From Salvelinus alpinus (lineage: Eukaryota > Chordata > Actinopteri > Salmoniformes > Salmonidae): 64,000 bases of DNA. The notes beneath the pieces were generated by a model. That model was not told the origin of the DNA and ran no database searches. It saw only the letters and a program-made list of their open reading frames with translations. Below are positions 38,269 through 52,071 of the stretch, piece after piece (the first letter of the stretch is position 1; the number at the start of each line of letters is the position of its first letter). The stretch spans positions 12,177,918-12,241,917 of the forward strand of contig NC_092091.1 in assembly GCF_045679555.1 (NCBI RefSeq), written 5' to 3'. The translations under genes were made by a program, and so were the position numbers.

Positions 38269-39874
38269 CAGTGGGGCAAAAAAGTATTTAGTCAGCCACC
38301 AATTGTGCAAGTTCTCCCACTTAAAAAGATGAGAGAGGCCTGTAATTTTCATCATAGGTACACTTCAACCATGACAGACAAAATGAGGAAAAAAAATCCA
38401 GAAAATCACATTGTAGGATTTTTTATGAATTTATTTGCAAATTATGGTGGAAAATAAGTATTTGATCACCTACAAACAAGCAAGATTTCTGTCTCTCACA
38501 GACCTGTAACTTCTTCTTTAAGAGGCTCCTCTGTCCTCCACTCGTTACCTGTATTAATGGCACCTGTTTGAACTTGTTATCAGTATAAAAGACACCTGTC
38601 CACAACCTCAAACAGTCACACTCCAAACTCCACTATGGCCAAGACCAAAGAGCTGTCAAAGGACACCAGAAACAAAATTGTAGACCTGCACCAGGCTGGG
38701 AAGACTGAATCTGCAATAGGTAAGCAGCTTGGTTTGAAGAAATTAACTATGGGAGCAATTATTAGGAAATGGAAGACATACAAGACCACTGATAATCTCC
38801 CTCGATCTGGGGCTCCACGCAAGATCTCACCCCGTGGGGTCAAAATTATCACAAGAACGGTGAGCAAAAATCCCAGAACCACATGGGGGGACCTAGTGAA
38901 TGACCTGCAGAGAGCTGGGACCAAAGTAACAAAGCCTACCATCAGTAACACACTACGCCGCCAGGCACTCAAATCCTGCAGTGCCAGACGTGTCCCCCTG
39001 CTTAAGCCAGTACATGTCCAGGCCCGTCTGAAGTTTGCTAGAGAGCATTTGGATGATCCAGAAGAAGATTGGGAGAATGTCATATGGTCAGATGAAACCA
39101 AAATATAACTTTTTTGGTAAAAACTCAACTCGTCGTGTTTGGAGGACAAAGAATGCTGAGTTGCATCCAAAGAACACCATACCTACTGTAAAGCATGGGG
39201 GTGGAAACATCATGCATTGGGGCTGTTTTTCTGCAAAGGGACCAGGACGACTGATCCGTGTAAAGGAAAGAATGAATGGGGCCATGTATCGTGAGATTTT
39301 GAGTGAAAACGTCCTTCCATCAGCAAGGACATTGAAGATGAAACGTGGCTGGGTCTTTCAGCATGACAATGATCCCAAACACACCGCTTGGGCAACGAAG
39401 GAGTGGCTTCGTAAGAAGCATTTCAAGGTCCTGGAGTGGCCTAGCCAGTCTCCAGATCTCAACCCCATAGAAAATCTTTGGAGGGAGTTGAAAGTCCGTG
39501 TTGCCCAGCAACAGACCCAAAACATCACTGCTCTAGAGGAGATCTGCATGGAGGAATGGGCCAAAATACCAGCAACAGTGTGTGAAAACCTTGTGAAGAC
39601 TTACAGAAAACGTTTGACCTCTGTCATTGCCAACAAAGGGTATATAACAAAGTATTGAGATAAACTTTTGTTATTGACTAAATACTTATTTTCCACCATA
39701 ATTTGAAAATAAATTCATAAAAAATCCTACAATGTGATTTTCTGGATTTTTCTTTCTCATTTTGTCTGTCATAGTTGAAGTGTACCTATGATGAAGATTA
39801 CAGGCCTCTCTCATCTTTTTAAGTGGGAGAACTTGCACAATTGGTGGCTGACTAAATACTTTTTTGCCCCACTG
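38269..39874 (+). mobile_element. Tc1-like transposon, complete ends, inserted in LINE
   Basis: 1,606 bp between TA dinucleotides (38267-38268 and 39875-39876). The ends cagtggggcaaaaaagta and tacttttttgccccactg are inverted repeats, and long inner arms (about 190 bp) are also complementary: ggtacacttcaaccatgaca near 38356 and tgtcatagttgaagtgtacc near 39766. It sits precisely inside the LINE sequence encoding the YADD region, so it is younger than that LINE. The transposase is described separately. Confidence 0.95.
38635..39658 (+). pseudogene. Tc1 transposase, one small lesion
   Basis: [20 protein letters not shown] starts at 38635, the expected start for this family. The N-terminal paired-like region holds [20 protein letters not shown] and [13 protein letters not shown]. 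The first catalytic Asp is in WSDETKI (39090 region). Immediately after it, one substitution makes a stop and one extra T shifts the frame (39106-39113). The second frame then runs [59 protein letters not shown] and [12 protein letters not shown] (DD34E) and ends at ITKY (39658). IMHW replaces the usual IMLW. The rest of the protein is complete, about 340 residues, so the copy looks young. Confidence 0.93.
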
Positions 39875-40520
39875 TATATGTGGTTGATACTACTATGTAA
39901 TGTATGTTATTGCCCCGACTGTTGATCTGGCTGTGTCAAAACTACAGTCAGATTTTATAGCTATGCAGGAGTCCCTTGCTGATTTAAAACTTGTGCTTAA
40001 TATAGGCAAAACTAAATACATGTTGTTTTTAGACTCTCGTAAGAAGTTTTCAGATTAACTACATGTTCACTCATTAGATGGTTATCCAATCGAATGGTGT
40101 TCCCGCAATTCTTAGGCATTTGTATTGATATGGATTTGACGTTTGAAAAACATATAGATGAGCTAGTTAATTAAGAAGCTAAGATTTAATATTGGCTTTT
40201 TCTACAGAAAGAGATCGTACCTTTCTCTAAACACTAGAAAGCAGATTATTCAGTCAACCTTTTTATCTGTTCTTGATAATGGTGATATTATTTATCAAAG
40301 TGAGGCTGCTACTACTCTTAAACCTTTAGATGCCATCTACCATAGTGCCCTTCGTTTTGTTACAGGCGACAGTTCTGATACTCATCCCTGCATCCTGTAT
40401 CAAAAGGTTGTCTGGACTTCGCTAAAGCCGTGTAGAGCTCTACATTACTCCTTTTTTGTTTACAAGGCCCTACTTCATTAACTTCCGTCTTATCTAACTT
40501 TGCTGTTGAAGTATAGACAC

Positions 40521-41217
40521 CTAGCCTAACCCGTCCTGTTAGGAGGGGGGGGCAGTTTTGCAACTTAACCCCCACATCATAAATTACGTAAAGAGACTCT
40601 CCCTGGCCATGCAGTATGGAGAGAGAGTTTCACAGTAAGACAAAGGGATCCTTCCGCCCAATTCTACTCCATCCCAGAATTTGAGAACTGAACAAAATTA
40701 CTATTTTGGAGAATGTGTAAACGATCAGTGGAGAAGCCAGCTACGACCCGGTCCGTTTTGTTTCATGTTTGTGACCTCATGAAAGACAATACAGCCACAT
40801 TACCCTAACTCTGTTTATACAGGTGCCTCAGTTATGAGGTTTGCATCTAATTCTTGTATAAAATGAATGAGTAAAGATTAAACTATTTGCGAAATTATTT
40901 AATGTGATGTGAACTTTTAAAATGAGAAAATCATCTTCCCTGTAAAATGTAACTAAGTCAGCAGCCACGCCCAAGTGAATAGGCATTGGTTGGAAATGAT
41001 GAACCAACCCCTTTCTACATTTCTATAAAAGTCCCTGTGACCCAAAGTCACCTAAGTTCCAAATAACAGGAAGACTTGACCTCACATTTAAAAAGGGCTA
41101 ATTTCTCATTTCAACCATACAGGCCAGGAAATGTGAGAGCTTGTGCCACACGTGAAATGGTATGAACTCTGAACTATTGATCACCTAAAGAAGAAGTGCA
41201 TACTAAACTAGCATATA
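40521..41217. other. Non-coding interval, unassigned
   Basis: No gene or repeat that I can name. It includes a TATAAAAGTCCCTG sequence near 41023 that looks like a TATA box, but nothing downstream supports a promoter. The Tc1 at 41218 separates it from 42826 onward, so both sides may once have been one element or one unique stretch. Confidence 0.4.
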
Positions 41218-42823
<1,606 letters not shown>

Positions 42824-42825
42824 TA

Positions 42826-44070
42826 TCAGACTGCAGCTGAACATATGCGCAAATCTAGTAGGAGAACACTGACCGACGTGGACCAATCTCCAGAGTGAGA
42901 TGAACCTCTCAGACCGAAGATTCCACAAAGAACAGGGCAAATCAGAGCCTCACATCACCAGCTTCACGTAAATACAATGCATTGCTTTTCCGAATGAGCG
43001 ATCATAAGTGGCATATGTATTTATGTGAGAATATCTTCCCAGGTCCGATAAAGACCAATGTTCCTTAGTCTTCCTTCCAAACCCCCCTTCTCTTCTCTCT
43101 GAATCTATCATGTTAACCAAACTGTTTTTGTTTAGTTTAATCACGTAATAATAATTACAGAGAATTTATTTGATAAAATAACAGTCTTCAACTTTAATGA
43201 TGCAAAAGACACGACACCACTGAGTGTTAATTTCCCTCCAACAGAGTTAATTTAACTCCTGAATCAACACTGGAAATATAACACTGAAAAATCAACACTA
43301 GAAATGTTACAATGAAAAATCAACACTGGCCAATTTGCTTTGTACTTAGTACCGACACAAATGAGTCACATTTCCCAGATATTTGGGTCTTGACTCCGTG
43401 TTCTTGTCTCCAATCTGCAGCTGCTGATGGATTTGTCTCCATTGGGTCATAAAAAATGTACTGAAATAGCAAGTCTGCTATCGGTTTTCAACATCAAAGA
43501 CTTACGGTTAACAATATGATCGCACATTGGCTTAATGTCTTGCTGCATCTCACTCAATCTCCAGGGGTAACTGTCATAGAGGTGTCATTGTGGAACGAGT
43601 GCCAGCGTTCGATGCTTGATTTGCCTGTGATAGTGTTGTGCTGCAAGCCTTTCCTCTATGGTGCCTCGCCAACACTCTCCTCGGTCTCCATGCAGGGAAA
43701 GAGGGGTGATGTAGGCCATATGAAATGTGACCCTGGCACGCTGTACAGCTGTTGTATAACGGTTCATTAGAATCGAATCATTCACCCGAGCTGTCTGAGC
43801 TAAGGGACGACTGTCACATTGTCCTCGTTATGACTTCAGAGTAGCTGCACCGAAAGAAGGAAAAAAACATGTTTTATCACCTCTTAAGAAATTAAGAGAC
43901 GTGGCAGATAAAAAAAATTAAAAAACATTTTATTGAGGCAATGTTGTTTATGCCAGTGTTGCTGTGTAAAGACAAGCAAGGCTTCACCTTTCTGTTTTTA
44001 CAGGTACAAGAGGTGGCTGGAGCGTTTTCAACATGTGTGAGCTAATAACCCAAAGGCAAAAAATCAGAGG
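42826..44070. other. Non-coding interval with AACACTG-rich patch
   Basis: No gene recognised. 43220-43335 carries repeated aacactg/aacacta words (gtgttaatttccctcc, tcaacactggaaatataaca, aaaatcaacactgg), the same kind of patch as at 33015-33070 and 49080-49240. 43900-43935 is A/T-rich. Short ORFs at 43516-43770 on both strands show no recognisable content. Confidence 0.45.
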
Positions 44071-45049
44071 GACATTGTTAAGCACTGGGCCAGTGTCCAT
44101 GGATAGAAAGGGGGATCAGGGGACATTGTTAAGCACTGGGCCAGTGTCCATGGATAGAAAGGGGGATCAGGGGACATTGTTAAGCACTGGGCCAGTGTCC
44201 ATGGATAGAAAGGGGGATCAGGGGACATTGTTAAGCACTGGGCCGGTGTCCATGGATAGAAGGGGGATCAGGGGACATTGTTAAGCAGTGGGCCAGTGTC
44301 CATGGATAAAAAGGGGGATCAGGGGACATTGTTAAGCACTGGGCCAGTGTCCATGGATAGAAAGGGGGATCATGGGACATTGTTAAGCACTGGGCCAGTG
44401 TCCATGGATAGAAAGGGGGATCAGGGGACATTGTTAAGCACTGGGCCAGTGTCCATGGATAGAAGGGGGATCAGGGGACATTGTTAAGCAGTGGGCCAGT
44501 GTCCATGGATAAAAAGGGGGATCAGGGGACATTGTTAAGCACTGGGCCGGTGTCCATGGATAGAAGGGGGATCAGGGGACATTGTTAAGCAGTGGGCCAG
44601 TGTCCATGGATAAAAAGGGGGATCAGGGGACATTGTTAAGCACTGGGCCAGTGTCCATGGATAAAAAGGGGGATCAGGAGACATTGTTAAGCACTGGGCC
44701 AGTGTCCATGGATAAAAAGGGGGATCAGGGGACATTGTTAAGCACTGGGCCAGTGTCCATGGATAAAAATGGGGATCAGGGGACATTGTTAAGCAGTGGG
44801 CTGGTGTCCATGGATAGAAGGGGGATCAGGGGACATTGTTAAGCACTGGGCCAGTGTCCATGGATAGAAGGGGGATCGGGGGACATTGTTAAGCACTGGG
44901 CCAGTGTCCATGGATAGAAAGGGGATCAGGGGACATTGTTAAGCACTGGGCCAGTGTCCATGGATAAAAAGGGGATCAGGGGACATTGTTAAGCACTGGG
45001 CCAGTGTCCATGGATAGAAGGGGGGTCGGGGTACATTGTTAAGCACTGG
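44071..45049. repeat. 51-bp minisatellite, about 19 copies
   Basis: Unit gacattgttaagcactggg, then ccagtgtccatggatagaaa, then gggggatcagg. Starts fall at 44071, 44122, 44173 and so on. Variants: agcactggg or agcagtggg, ggccagtg or ggccggtg or ggctggtg, gatagaa or gataaaa, and a one-base G-run difference giving 50-bp units. Because 51 is divisible by three and the unit lacks stops in some frames, long fake ORFs appear on both strands. I see no evidence of coding. Confidence 0.95.
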
Positions 45050-46319
45050 GCCAGTATGACACACTCCTCCAAGGGGGCATAGTGGGTGTGCTAGCCAGGA
45101 AAAGGATGAGGATACGGTAGCGCGCAGATAATTCAACCTTTAGGCTTCGCCACATCAAGCTCATGGCCTTTCACCTACTAAAGAGAGCCCTCCTGAACCG
45201 TTCACTTCTACCTCTTCTCCATTATGTACGCTGTTTTCAGATATTGAGGTATTTTTAGACAGACTCTGCTTCTATAAAGGATGCTGGTATACAATGCGTT
45301 GGTCCGAAGCCAACTCGAACCTTGGCTCATTCAGCCCCAGCCAGAATAAATCAAGAGAGAAGCATAAATGGATGTCCTGGCTGGCTGGAGTGCAGTACAG
45401 TCCATGTGGGGTGCTGGTCAGGAACTTTTTTGCTGAGACACTTGTGTTCTATATTTACTCCATTTGAACACATTCTTCTGTGTTGGTGGGGGAGGATGAG
45501 GAGGAGAGATATTCTCGCTTCCAAAGCCTTGCGTCTTGTCACGTATACAACATTCCACACGCAGATAGCTACGCAGCAAACAGAGTACCCCCACCTCCCA
45601 TTCCAAGTCCACTTCAGGCTACAAACAGAGTGTGTGTGTGTGTGGGTGGGCGGTGGGGGGGGGGGGGGAGGGATTGTGCGGCGCTTACCCTATGTTTGTG
45701 TGCATGTGTAACCTCTGACCTCATATAAATCCTGCTGTAGAAGGCAGAATGGCAAACCACTCACCTTTAACTTGGCTATTTCTATTGTTCAGGGATATTT
45801 ATAACTGGATGGGTTTGATTTCCCTGCAGTGGCCTAAGCCTGGCCTTCCTGTGAGAGAGCAGGGCAGACTGAAGTTAGTAACTCTGATTGGATCCAGATT
45901 CCTTTGTCTCAAACTCAGAATCTTTGAGCCCTCACAGAATCCAACACAATGCTATAACCTTGTTGTTGTATTACCCTTGTTACAAAAGCCAGTGATAACT
46001 GAACCCACGTGTGCCATTGTGATGCAACAGGACAGGTGATAGTAGTGACCCTTTAATTCTGTATGTTCTCTGCCTATATTTCATGGTTTGCCACTTTATG
46101 AGAGGACGTGTTACATGTGTTTGAAATACGCATAAATGTTTTCTATTCTATTTTTTTTATAGCTGTTTACAATGTTGTGGCCCCCTATCACCACAAATTT
46201 CCTGCATTGGTATCAGAAGTCTGATGGCACTATGGCGTCTATTAAATTACCAACATTTTTATTTTAAAAAATGTGTTGTCGTTAAGGGTTCTACTACCAA
46301 ATATATTTATATTTAATTA
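45050..46319. other. Non-coding interval with TG and G runs
   Basis: No gene or named repeat. A TG run with a following G-rich tract (about 45630-45672) is a simple repeat. ORFs at 45322-45711 and 45749-46039 have no recognisable domains. Confidence 0.45.
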
Positions 46320-47580
46320 AATACATTATTTTTATTATTTATTTTACCAGGAAAAGCCCATTGAGACCCAGAGTCTATTTTTCAAGGGAGACCGGGCCAA
46401 GAAGTCAGATACAATCAATATATTACAGAATTAAAACATACAACGATACAATACAACAACATGATCCAGAATAAAAAAAGCATTTGCACTCCTCTGTAAC
46501 AGTCTCCTATTAATATTTTGGCACTAACATATCCAGATGAAGCATGGATTGTAGACTATTCCATGCGTCTGGTGCACAAGAAGAGAAGACAGTCTTGCCT
46601 AATACTGTGAATGTCCTGGGGACTTTAAGTAGCAACCACCTAGCAGACCGGGTATGGTAACTGCTGGTGGTGAAGGAGACAAGACTACAGAGGTAAAGAG
46701 GGAGTTTACCCAAAAGGGCTTTGTAGATGAAAACATACAAATGTATCTTTCTGCGCATATAAAGTGAGGTCCAGCCTACCATTTGGTACAATGTGCAATT
46801 GTAGGTGAGTGACTTGGCATTTGTAATAAAGCGCAAGGATGCATGATAAACAGAGTCCAGTCTCTGTAAGACAGAAGAGGTTGCATGCATATACAGCAAG
46901 TCACCATAATCAATTACAGAGAGAAAAGTGGCCTGAACAAGCTTCTTTCTAGCCATAAGCGGGAAGCAAGCCTTATTACGAAAATAAAATGTAATTTAAG
47001 CTTTGTCACAAGATTATCCATATGAACTTTAAAGGACAACTTGTCGTCCAACCAAATACCTAGGTATTTGTAGGATGACACTTTTTCAGTGAATAAGCCA
47101 CCAGATGTGACAATGCTAACGTTCTCTGGCAGAGTTCTAGCTCTAGGAAATGTCATGAATTTAGTTTTTGTACATTCAAGACCAGTTTGATACCATAAAG
47201 GGAGGCCTGCAGTGACTGAAAAGCAGTCTGGAGCTCTTCAACAGCCTGAACCAGAGAAGGAGCACATTAATATTTGACTGTATCATCTGCATATAGATGT
47301 AACTTTGCTGGTTGCATCCCATTTCCCAAAACATTCATACAAATTGAGAACAACACAGGAGCTAAAATGGAACCCTGGGGCACACCTCTATTCATCTCAA
47401 GAAAGCTAGACTTGTGATTGTCAGTATATACACATTGTGTTCTGTCAGAAAGATAGTTCCTAAACCAATTTGCTGCCCCTTCAATGAGACCAATGTTTCT
47501 GAGTCTAGCTTGCAACAATTTTGAATCAAATGCCTTTTATAAATCCACAAACAGAGCAGCACAATGTTGCTTTTTATCAA
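46320..47580 (-). mobile_element. Rex1-like LINE, 5'-truncated (copy B)
   Basis: Minus strand. The tail is ttattatttattttaccagg near 46335. Coding pieces from 47518 down: RLRNIGLIEGAANWFRNYLS, RTQCVYTDNHKSSFLEMNRG, GVPQGSILAPVLFSICMNVL and HLYADDTVKY (RT motifs with YADD near 47278), then TFPRARTLPENV, YKYLGIWLDDKLSF (47156-46914), then MARKKLVQATFLSVIDYGDL, LDSVYHASLRFITNAKSLT, CTLYQMVGWTSLYMRRKIHL and CAPDAWNSLQ (46956-46510). The frame is broken between these three blocks. It extends further into the RT than copy A but still lacks the endonuclease. Confidence 0.85.
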
Positions 47581-49282
47581 GTGTATTACTTGGCAAAAGT
47601 ATTATATTTTGATACATTGGTCTTTTAGATAATGTTTTTGTATTTTAACGTATCTTTATCTCTGTTTATGAGATGAGGGAGGACATCTGTTTGTATCACT
47701 GACCTGAACAAAACATTTCTGTGGACATTTTAACATAAGCCTACTGTAGAGACAAATGCTGTACAGATACTATGATATACTATTTCCATCTCGCCAGATG
47801 CTTGTTTAAGGTCACTCAGCTTTTACTACATCTGAATGCAGGTTGCAAGGGAATAAAAAGTCAGACTGGTTTTGCTTCATTACGCACACACCTGCCCTGA
47901 GGAGTCCTCGGAGTTGTGTCTCTATTTTTCATTTATTTCGATAGGCTAGGGGACAGTGCTAGTAACAGTGGCTTGACTGCGGCTGGTTTTGTTCCCTTGA
48001 GGAGACGACAGACTGCAGGCCTTGAGGCGAGTAGAAGCCCTGCCATGGCAAGCCTTTACTCCCTCTACCCCCTGGCCTGCAGACGGAGAAGGATGTAATT
48101 GCAGACAGAAATTAGGGGGCGTTTTCTGATATAGCCATTTCTTGATATCAAGTCACACACATTGATACTCACCATTGGTCCGTGGATGTTTCTTTCGTAT
48201 TGGGGACAATAGTTATTGGCAACTGTAGCATTGTAGCTAAGCCAAACTAGAACCCTTTTCCTAACCTTAACCTCAGCCTCCTAACCTGCCACGCTAATTC
48301 ATCTAACCTGCCATGCTAATTCACCTAACCTGACACGTTATTTATCCTAACCTGCCACATTAGTTATCCTAACCTACTATGTAAACAAATAATCTGTGTC
48401 TCATAACACTGGAAGTGACCAATGGCTGGTATCAAAGGCCGTTTTCTGATATCAGAGAACACCCACATCATGAAACGGCCCGAATTGTGGTCTTCAATTA
48501 CACCATATTCTGCAGGCCTCCTCCCCTGCTTTCTGTCTCCCCATCTGCCTTCCTCAGGCCACAACTGACCAGATAAGGACCAGCTGACCGCCAACCACCC
48601 GGAGCAGTTTCACCAGAAGGAGACACCAGACCAGACCAGAAGCAGAGAACACCACCTCAACCAGGGCACGGAGGAATAAAGCCCTTTAAAGATACCAACC
48701 CACGCTCGGAGCGAGCAGACCACTGGGGAGGGCCTCCATTGACCTTCGGCTCACGAGCTTCCAGGTGTGTCTGCTCGCTCTGAGGTTGTCCTTCCTCCCC
48801 CTGCAGGACCAGAGCAGATCAATGACCAGACCAGACCAGACAACGCCAACACCAAGACCAGGCCAGAACCAACACCATTCCAACCCCCACCATAGATAAG
48901 TGGTCTATGGTTATGTAGTGTAAGTCAAAGTTAAAACATGTCCGCTGCCAGTCCTGAAGTCTTTGTAAAGGCAGAGCATGTGGCATTAAAGACTAATATT
49001 ATTGTAATGTCCTTAATCACTAAGTGAACTGAGATATGGACTTCTTTGTGTAATGGTTAAAAATACTTTATGAGGTGTTATTGCATAACACTAAAAGTGT
49101 TAGGTCCCTAACACTGACAAAGTGTAACAGCGTCACCATTAATAAGCACAGTGTTAATTTAACACTGAAAAGTTTGGACCCTTATAGGCACTGGCCCAGT
49201 GTTAAATTTAACACTGTCGGTGTTGATTTAACACAGGAGACTTTGCTGGGGGCCTCAGAGATTCATTCATCTTCTCCTAGGA
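47581..49282. other. Non-coding interval with degenerate short repeats
   Basis: No gene recognised. 48260-48385 has an imperfect repeat of the type cctaacctgccacgctaatt (4-5 copies), flanked by cgttttctgatat at 48120 and again at 48440. 48560-48900 has scattered ccagaccaga words. 49080-49240 is an AACACT/AGTGTT-rich patch (gtgttaatttaacactg, gtgttgatttaacac). Confidence 0.5.
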
Positions 49283-52071
49283 CACTATAATGGCGAAAGT
49301 GGGGATGGCTGCCGTTTTACAGGCTCCTATCCAACAGTGGTATTTTGTGTGTTTTTTCACATTGTTTATAACTTATTTTTATATAATGTTACTGCTACCG
49401 TCTCTTATGTCCGACAAGAGCTTCTGGGCATCAGAACAGCAATTACTCACCTTGACCTGGACAAATATTTTTCCTTTAATGAGTCCGACGCAAAGGATAT
49501 ACTGCTTCTCCGAGACCAGGTCCAAATCCCCGTCATTCGCATGGAAATACAGGGGGCGGAGATCGGGGTGCCTTGTGAGAATTTGTCGGCGAGTGGGTAA
49601 CCCGCCTCTACCATCTGTTTTATTTGACAACGTGCAATCACTTGAGAATAAACTCGATGATCTCCGTTCGAGACTACCGAGTCGAGGCTGAACGACGACA
49701 CTGATAATATACAGTTGGCTGGGTTTTCCATGCATCGGCAGGACAGAACAGCTACTCTTGTTAAGATGAGAGGTGGTGGTGTATGTCTATTTGTCCATAA
49801 CAGCTAGTGTGTGATGTCTATTATTAAGTAGGTCTCGAGGTATTGCTCGCCTGATTTAGAGTACCTCATGATAAGCTGTAGACCACACGCTCTGCCAAGA
49901 GGGTTGTCATATATATTTTTCATTGCCATCTATTTACCACCACAAACCGATGCTGGCACTAAGACCGCACTCAACGAGCTGTATAAGGCCATAAGCAAAC
50001 AAGAAAATGCTCATCCAGAAGTGGTGCTCCTAGTGGCTGGGGACTTTAATGCAGGCAAACTTAAATCCGTTTTACCTCATTTCTACCAGCATGTCACATG
50101 TCGAACCAGAGGAGAAAAAAACTCTAGACCACCTTTACTCCACACCCAGAGATGCATACAAAGCTCTCCCTCACCCCTCCATTTGGCAAATCTCATTTTG
50201 CAAATATGTTCCGGGATTCATCCAATGGCATTGCTCAGTCACTGGCTTCATCAATAAGTGCATCGATGACGTCGTCCCCACAGTGACCGTACGTACATAT
50301 CTCAACCAAAAGCCATGGATTACAGGCAACATCCGCAGCGAACTAATGGCCAGAGCTACCGCTTTCAAGGAGCGGGACACTAATCCGGACGTTTATAATA
50401 AATCCCACTATGCCCTCAGCTGAAGCATCAAACAGGCAAGGCGTCAATACAGGACTACGATTGAATCCTACTACACCGGCTCTGATGCTCGTTATATGTA
50501 GCAGGGCTTGCAAACTATTACGGACTACAAAGGGAAATCCAGCAGCGAGCTGCCCAGTGACGCGAGCCTACCAGACGAGCTAAATGCCTTTAATGCTCAC
50601 TTCGAGGCAAGCAACACTGAAGCATGCATGAGAGCACCAGCTGTTCCAGATGACTGTGTGATCACGCTATCCGTAACCGATGTGACCAAGACCTTTAAAC
50701 AGGTCAATATTCACAAGGCTGCGGGGCCAGATGGATTACCAGGACGGGTACTCAGAGCATGCGCGGACCAACTGGCAAGTGTCTTCCCTGACATTTTCAA
50801 CCTCTCCCTGACCGACTCTGTAATACCTGCATGTTTCAAGCAGACCACCATAGTCCCTGTGCCCAAGAAAGCGAGGGTAACTTGCCTAAATGACTACCGC
50901 CCCGTAGCACTCATGTTGGTAGTCATGAAGTGCTTTGAAAGGCTGGTCATGGCTCACATCAACACCATCATCCCTGAAACCCTTGACCCACTCCAATTCG
51001 CATACCGCCTCAACAGATCCACAGATGACGCAATCTCAATCGCACTCCACACTGCCCTTTCCCACCTGAACGAAAGGAACATCTATGTGAGAATGCTGTT
51101 CATTGACTAGAGCTCAGCGTTCAACACCATAGTGCTCACAAAGCTCATCACTAAGCTAAGGACCCTGGGACTAAACACCTACCTCTGCAACTGGATCCTG
51201 GACTTCCTGATGGGCCACCCCCAGGTGGTAAAGGTAGGCAACAACACATCTGCCACAACACAGAGCCCCTCAGGGGTTCGTGCTTTGTTCCCTCCTGTAC
51301 TCCCTGTTCACCTGTGACTGCGTGGCCAAGCACGACTCCAACACCATCATTAAGTTTGCTGACGACAACAATGAGACAGCCTATAGGGAGGAGGTCACAC
51401 TGCCTGGACAACAACCTCTCCCTCAATGTGAGCAAGACAAAGGAGCTGATCGTGGGCTACAGGAAAAGGAGGGCCGAACAGGTCCCCAATTAACATCGAC
51501 GGGCTGTAGTGGAGCGGGTCGAGAGTTTCAAGTTCCTTGGTATCCACATCACCAACAAACTATCATGGTCCAAACACACCAAGACAGTCCTGAAGAGGGC
51601 ACAACAACACCTTTTCCCCCTCAGGATACTGAAAAGATTTGGCATGGGTCCCCAGATCCTCAAAAAGTTCTACAGCTGCACCATCAAGAGAATCCTGACC
51701 GGTTGCATCACCGCCTGGTATGACACCTGCTCGGCATCTCATCGTAAGGCGCTACAGAGGGTAGTGCGTATGGCCCAGTACATCACTGGGGCCAAGCTTC
51801 CTGCCATCCAGGGCCTATATAATAGGCGGTGTCAGAGGAACGCCCGAAAAAATTGTCAAAAACTCCAGTCACCCAAGTCATGGACTGTTCTCTCTGCTAT
51901 CGCACGGCAAGCTGCACCGGTACACCAAGTCTAGGTCCCAAAGGCTTCTTAACAGCTTCTAACCCCAAGCCATAAGAATGCTGAACAATTAATGAAATGG
52001 TCATCCAGACTATTTATACTGACCCCCCCCCCCCCCCCGGCACATGTGACAAATAACATTTGATTTGATGG
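49283..52071 (+). mobile_element. Jockey/CR1-group LINE, decayed copy of an abundant salmonid family
   Basis: Plus strand. The 5' part with ATTACTCACCTTGACCTGG is at 49440, endonuclease remains at 49650-50130 (GWVFHASA-like, VAVYLPPQTDAG-like, VVLLVAGDFNAGKL), and RT from 50508: [56 protein letters not shown] followed by a stop where Tyr is usual (51108), then [27 protein letters not shown] with the following loop missing, and the C-terminal part VESFKFLGIHITNKLSWSKH, KKFYSCTIKRILTGCITAWY and RVVRMAQYITGAKLPAIQGL. A poly-C run at 52022-52038 and the end tttgatttgat mark the 3' side. Internal deletions (near 50190 and 51375 among others) and stops make it inactive. The exact 5' end is uncertain. 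Confidence 0.88.
50508..51934 (+). pseudogene. LINE reverse transcriptase remains
   Basis: Largest coding remains of the LINE at 49283-52071. One frame (50508-51110) holds the N-terminal RT blocks, the segment 51132-51317 holds the thumb-like LCNWILDFL block, and another frame (51509-51934) holds the C-terminal domain. The sequence between FADD and NETAYREEV lacks about ten residues that the family usually has, and a further stretch after EEV is shortened. It is the mobile element's own protein, not a host gene. Confidence 0.85.

Larger units (their letters stand above)
37138..40520 (+). mobile_element. Rex1-like LINE (copy C), interrupted by two later insertions
   Basis: Plus-strand reverse-transcriptase pieces in three parts. 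(1) 37155-37334: AALFVYLSKAFDTIDHAV and ACYWFHDYLSD. (2) 38173-38268: GLVLFAIYTVYINTIGQAV and NGKLHL. (3) 39875-40520: tatgtggttgatactact in the place of YADDT, VLNIGKTKYML, GKKF-like remains, FYRKRSYLSL, IIQSTFLSVLDNGDIIYQSE, LDAIYHSALRFVTGD, CILYQKVVWTSL and SFFVYKALLH. The gap between parts 1 and 2 is an L2-type tail, and the gap between parts 2 and 3 is a complete Tc1 element. The block order matches copies A and B. It is decayed, with several stops and frame changes. Confidence 0.8.

Noticed and set aside
41023-41036. TATAAAAG as a promoter
   Set aside because: An isolated TATA-like word with no coding region, initiator or conserved context downstream. The next feature is an unrelated Tc1 element.
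44033-44842. Repeat proteins of the GPVSMDRKGDQ type on the plus strand and PDPPFYPWTLAQCLT type on the minus strand
   Set aside because: Created by a 51-bp tandem repeat whose period is a multiple of three. No start context, no domain, and both strands equally open.
45322-46039. ORFs of 96-129 codons as genes
   Set aside because: One spans a TG/G simple repeat and neither has a known domain. No evidence beyond length.
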